This document shows, piece after piece, positions 13,720-13,761 of a stretch of DNA of 13,761 bases. Source of the DNA: Betaproteobacteria bacterium TMED41 (lineage in GTDB: Bacteria; Pseudomonadota; Gammaproteobacteria; Burkholderiales; Burkholderiaceae_A). The translations under genes and the position numbers were made by a program. The stretch spans positions 1 through 13,761 of the forward strand of contig NHCU01000010.1 of NCBI GenBank assembly GCA_002167365.1, written 5' to 3'. The notes under the pieces are model-generated. The model worked only from the letters and a program-made list of their open reading frames with translations, made no database searches and was not told the DNA's origin. The number at the start of each line of letters is the position of its first letter. Position 1 is the stretch's first letter.

Positions 13720-13761
13720 ATTCAGCTTAAATTAAAAAAGTATTTAAAGATTTTATGAATG

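Noticed and set aside
13755..13761. ATG near the right edge as the start of pqqB
   Set aside because: Only two codons are visible, with no clear ribosome site, so neither start nor product can be supported.

Overview
The window is AT-rich throughout (about 30% G+C by eye), tightly packed, and almost entirely protein-coding. The gene content points to a free-living aerobic member of the Pseudomonadota, probably aquatic or marine with a small AT-rich genome. It includes a PQQ precursor gene, the 2-methylcitrate cycle, a PCuAC-type copper chaperone, a YbdG-type mechanosensitive channel and an RTX metalloprotease with a DUF4214 tail. A SAM-II-like riboswitch favours Alphaproteobacteria, where that class is most common. 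However, the Prp and YbdG proteins read very much like their enterobacterial relatives, so the class is left open.

Layout. Positions 104-2448 are a methionine/SAM corner. metY (O-acetylhomoserine sulfhydrylase) and a small unknown gene run on the plus strand and meet tail-to-tail with an unknown 196-codon gene on the minus strand. The leader of that minus-strand gene folds as a SAM-II-type pseudoknot. Positions 2490-3116 are the only long non-coding stretch; it is very AT-rich and holds two perfect inverted repeats. Positions 3117-5324 encode a small DUF1232 membrane protein and a serralysin-like secreted protease. Positions 5349-7585 form a minus-strand cluster for the cell envelope, in transcription order: PCuAC copper chaperone, AsmA-like anchored protein, exported thermonuclease, DUF4149 membrane protein. 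Positions 7678-8928 encode a YbdG/MscM channel, divergent from that cluster. Positions 8951-13473 are a minus-strand prpC-prpD-prpE operon for propionate use, without prpB. Positions 13474-13603 are a divergent promoter region containing a symmetric -10 palindrome. Positions 13604-13675 hold the 23-codon pqqA gene, followed by a strong terminator-like hairpin; any further pqq genes lie beyond the window.

How the parts fit. PrpE activates propionate, PrpC condenses propionyl-CoA with oxaloacetate, and PrpD dehydrates 2-methylcitrate; the last step (PrpB) must be encoded elsewhere. PqqA is the peptide whose Glu15 and Tyr19 become the redox cofactor PQQ of periplasmic dehydrogenases. MetY makes homocysteine or methionine from O-acetylhomoserine. 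The most notable observation is that the SAM-sensing leader sits not on metY but on the neighbouring unknown gene, which links an uncharacterised protein to methionine/SAM metabolism.
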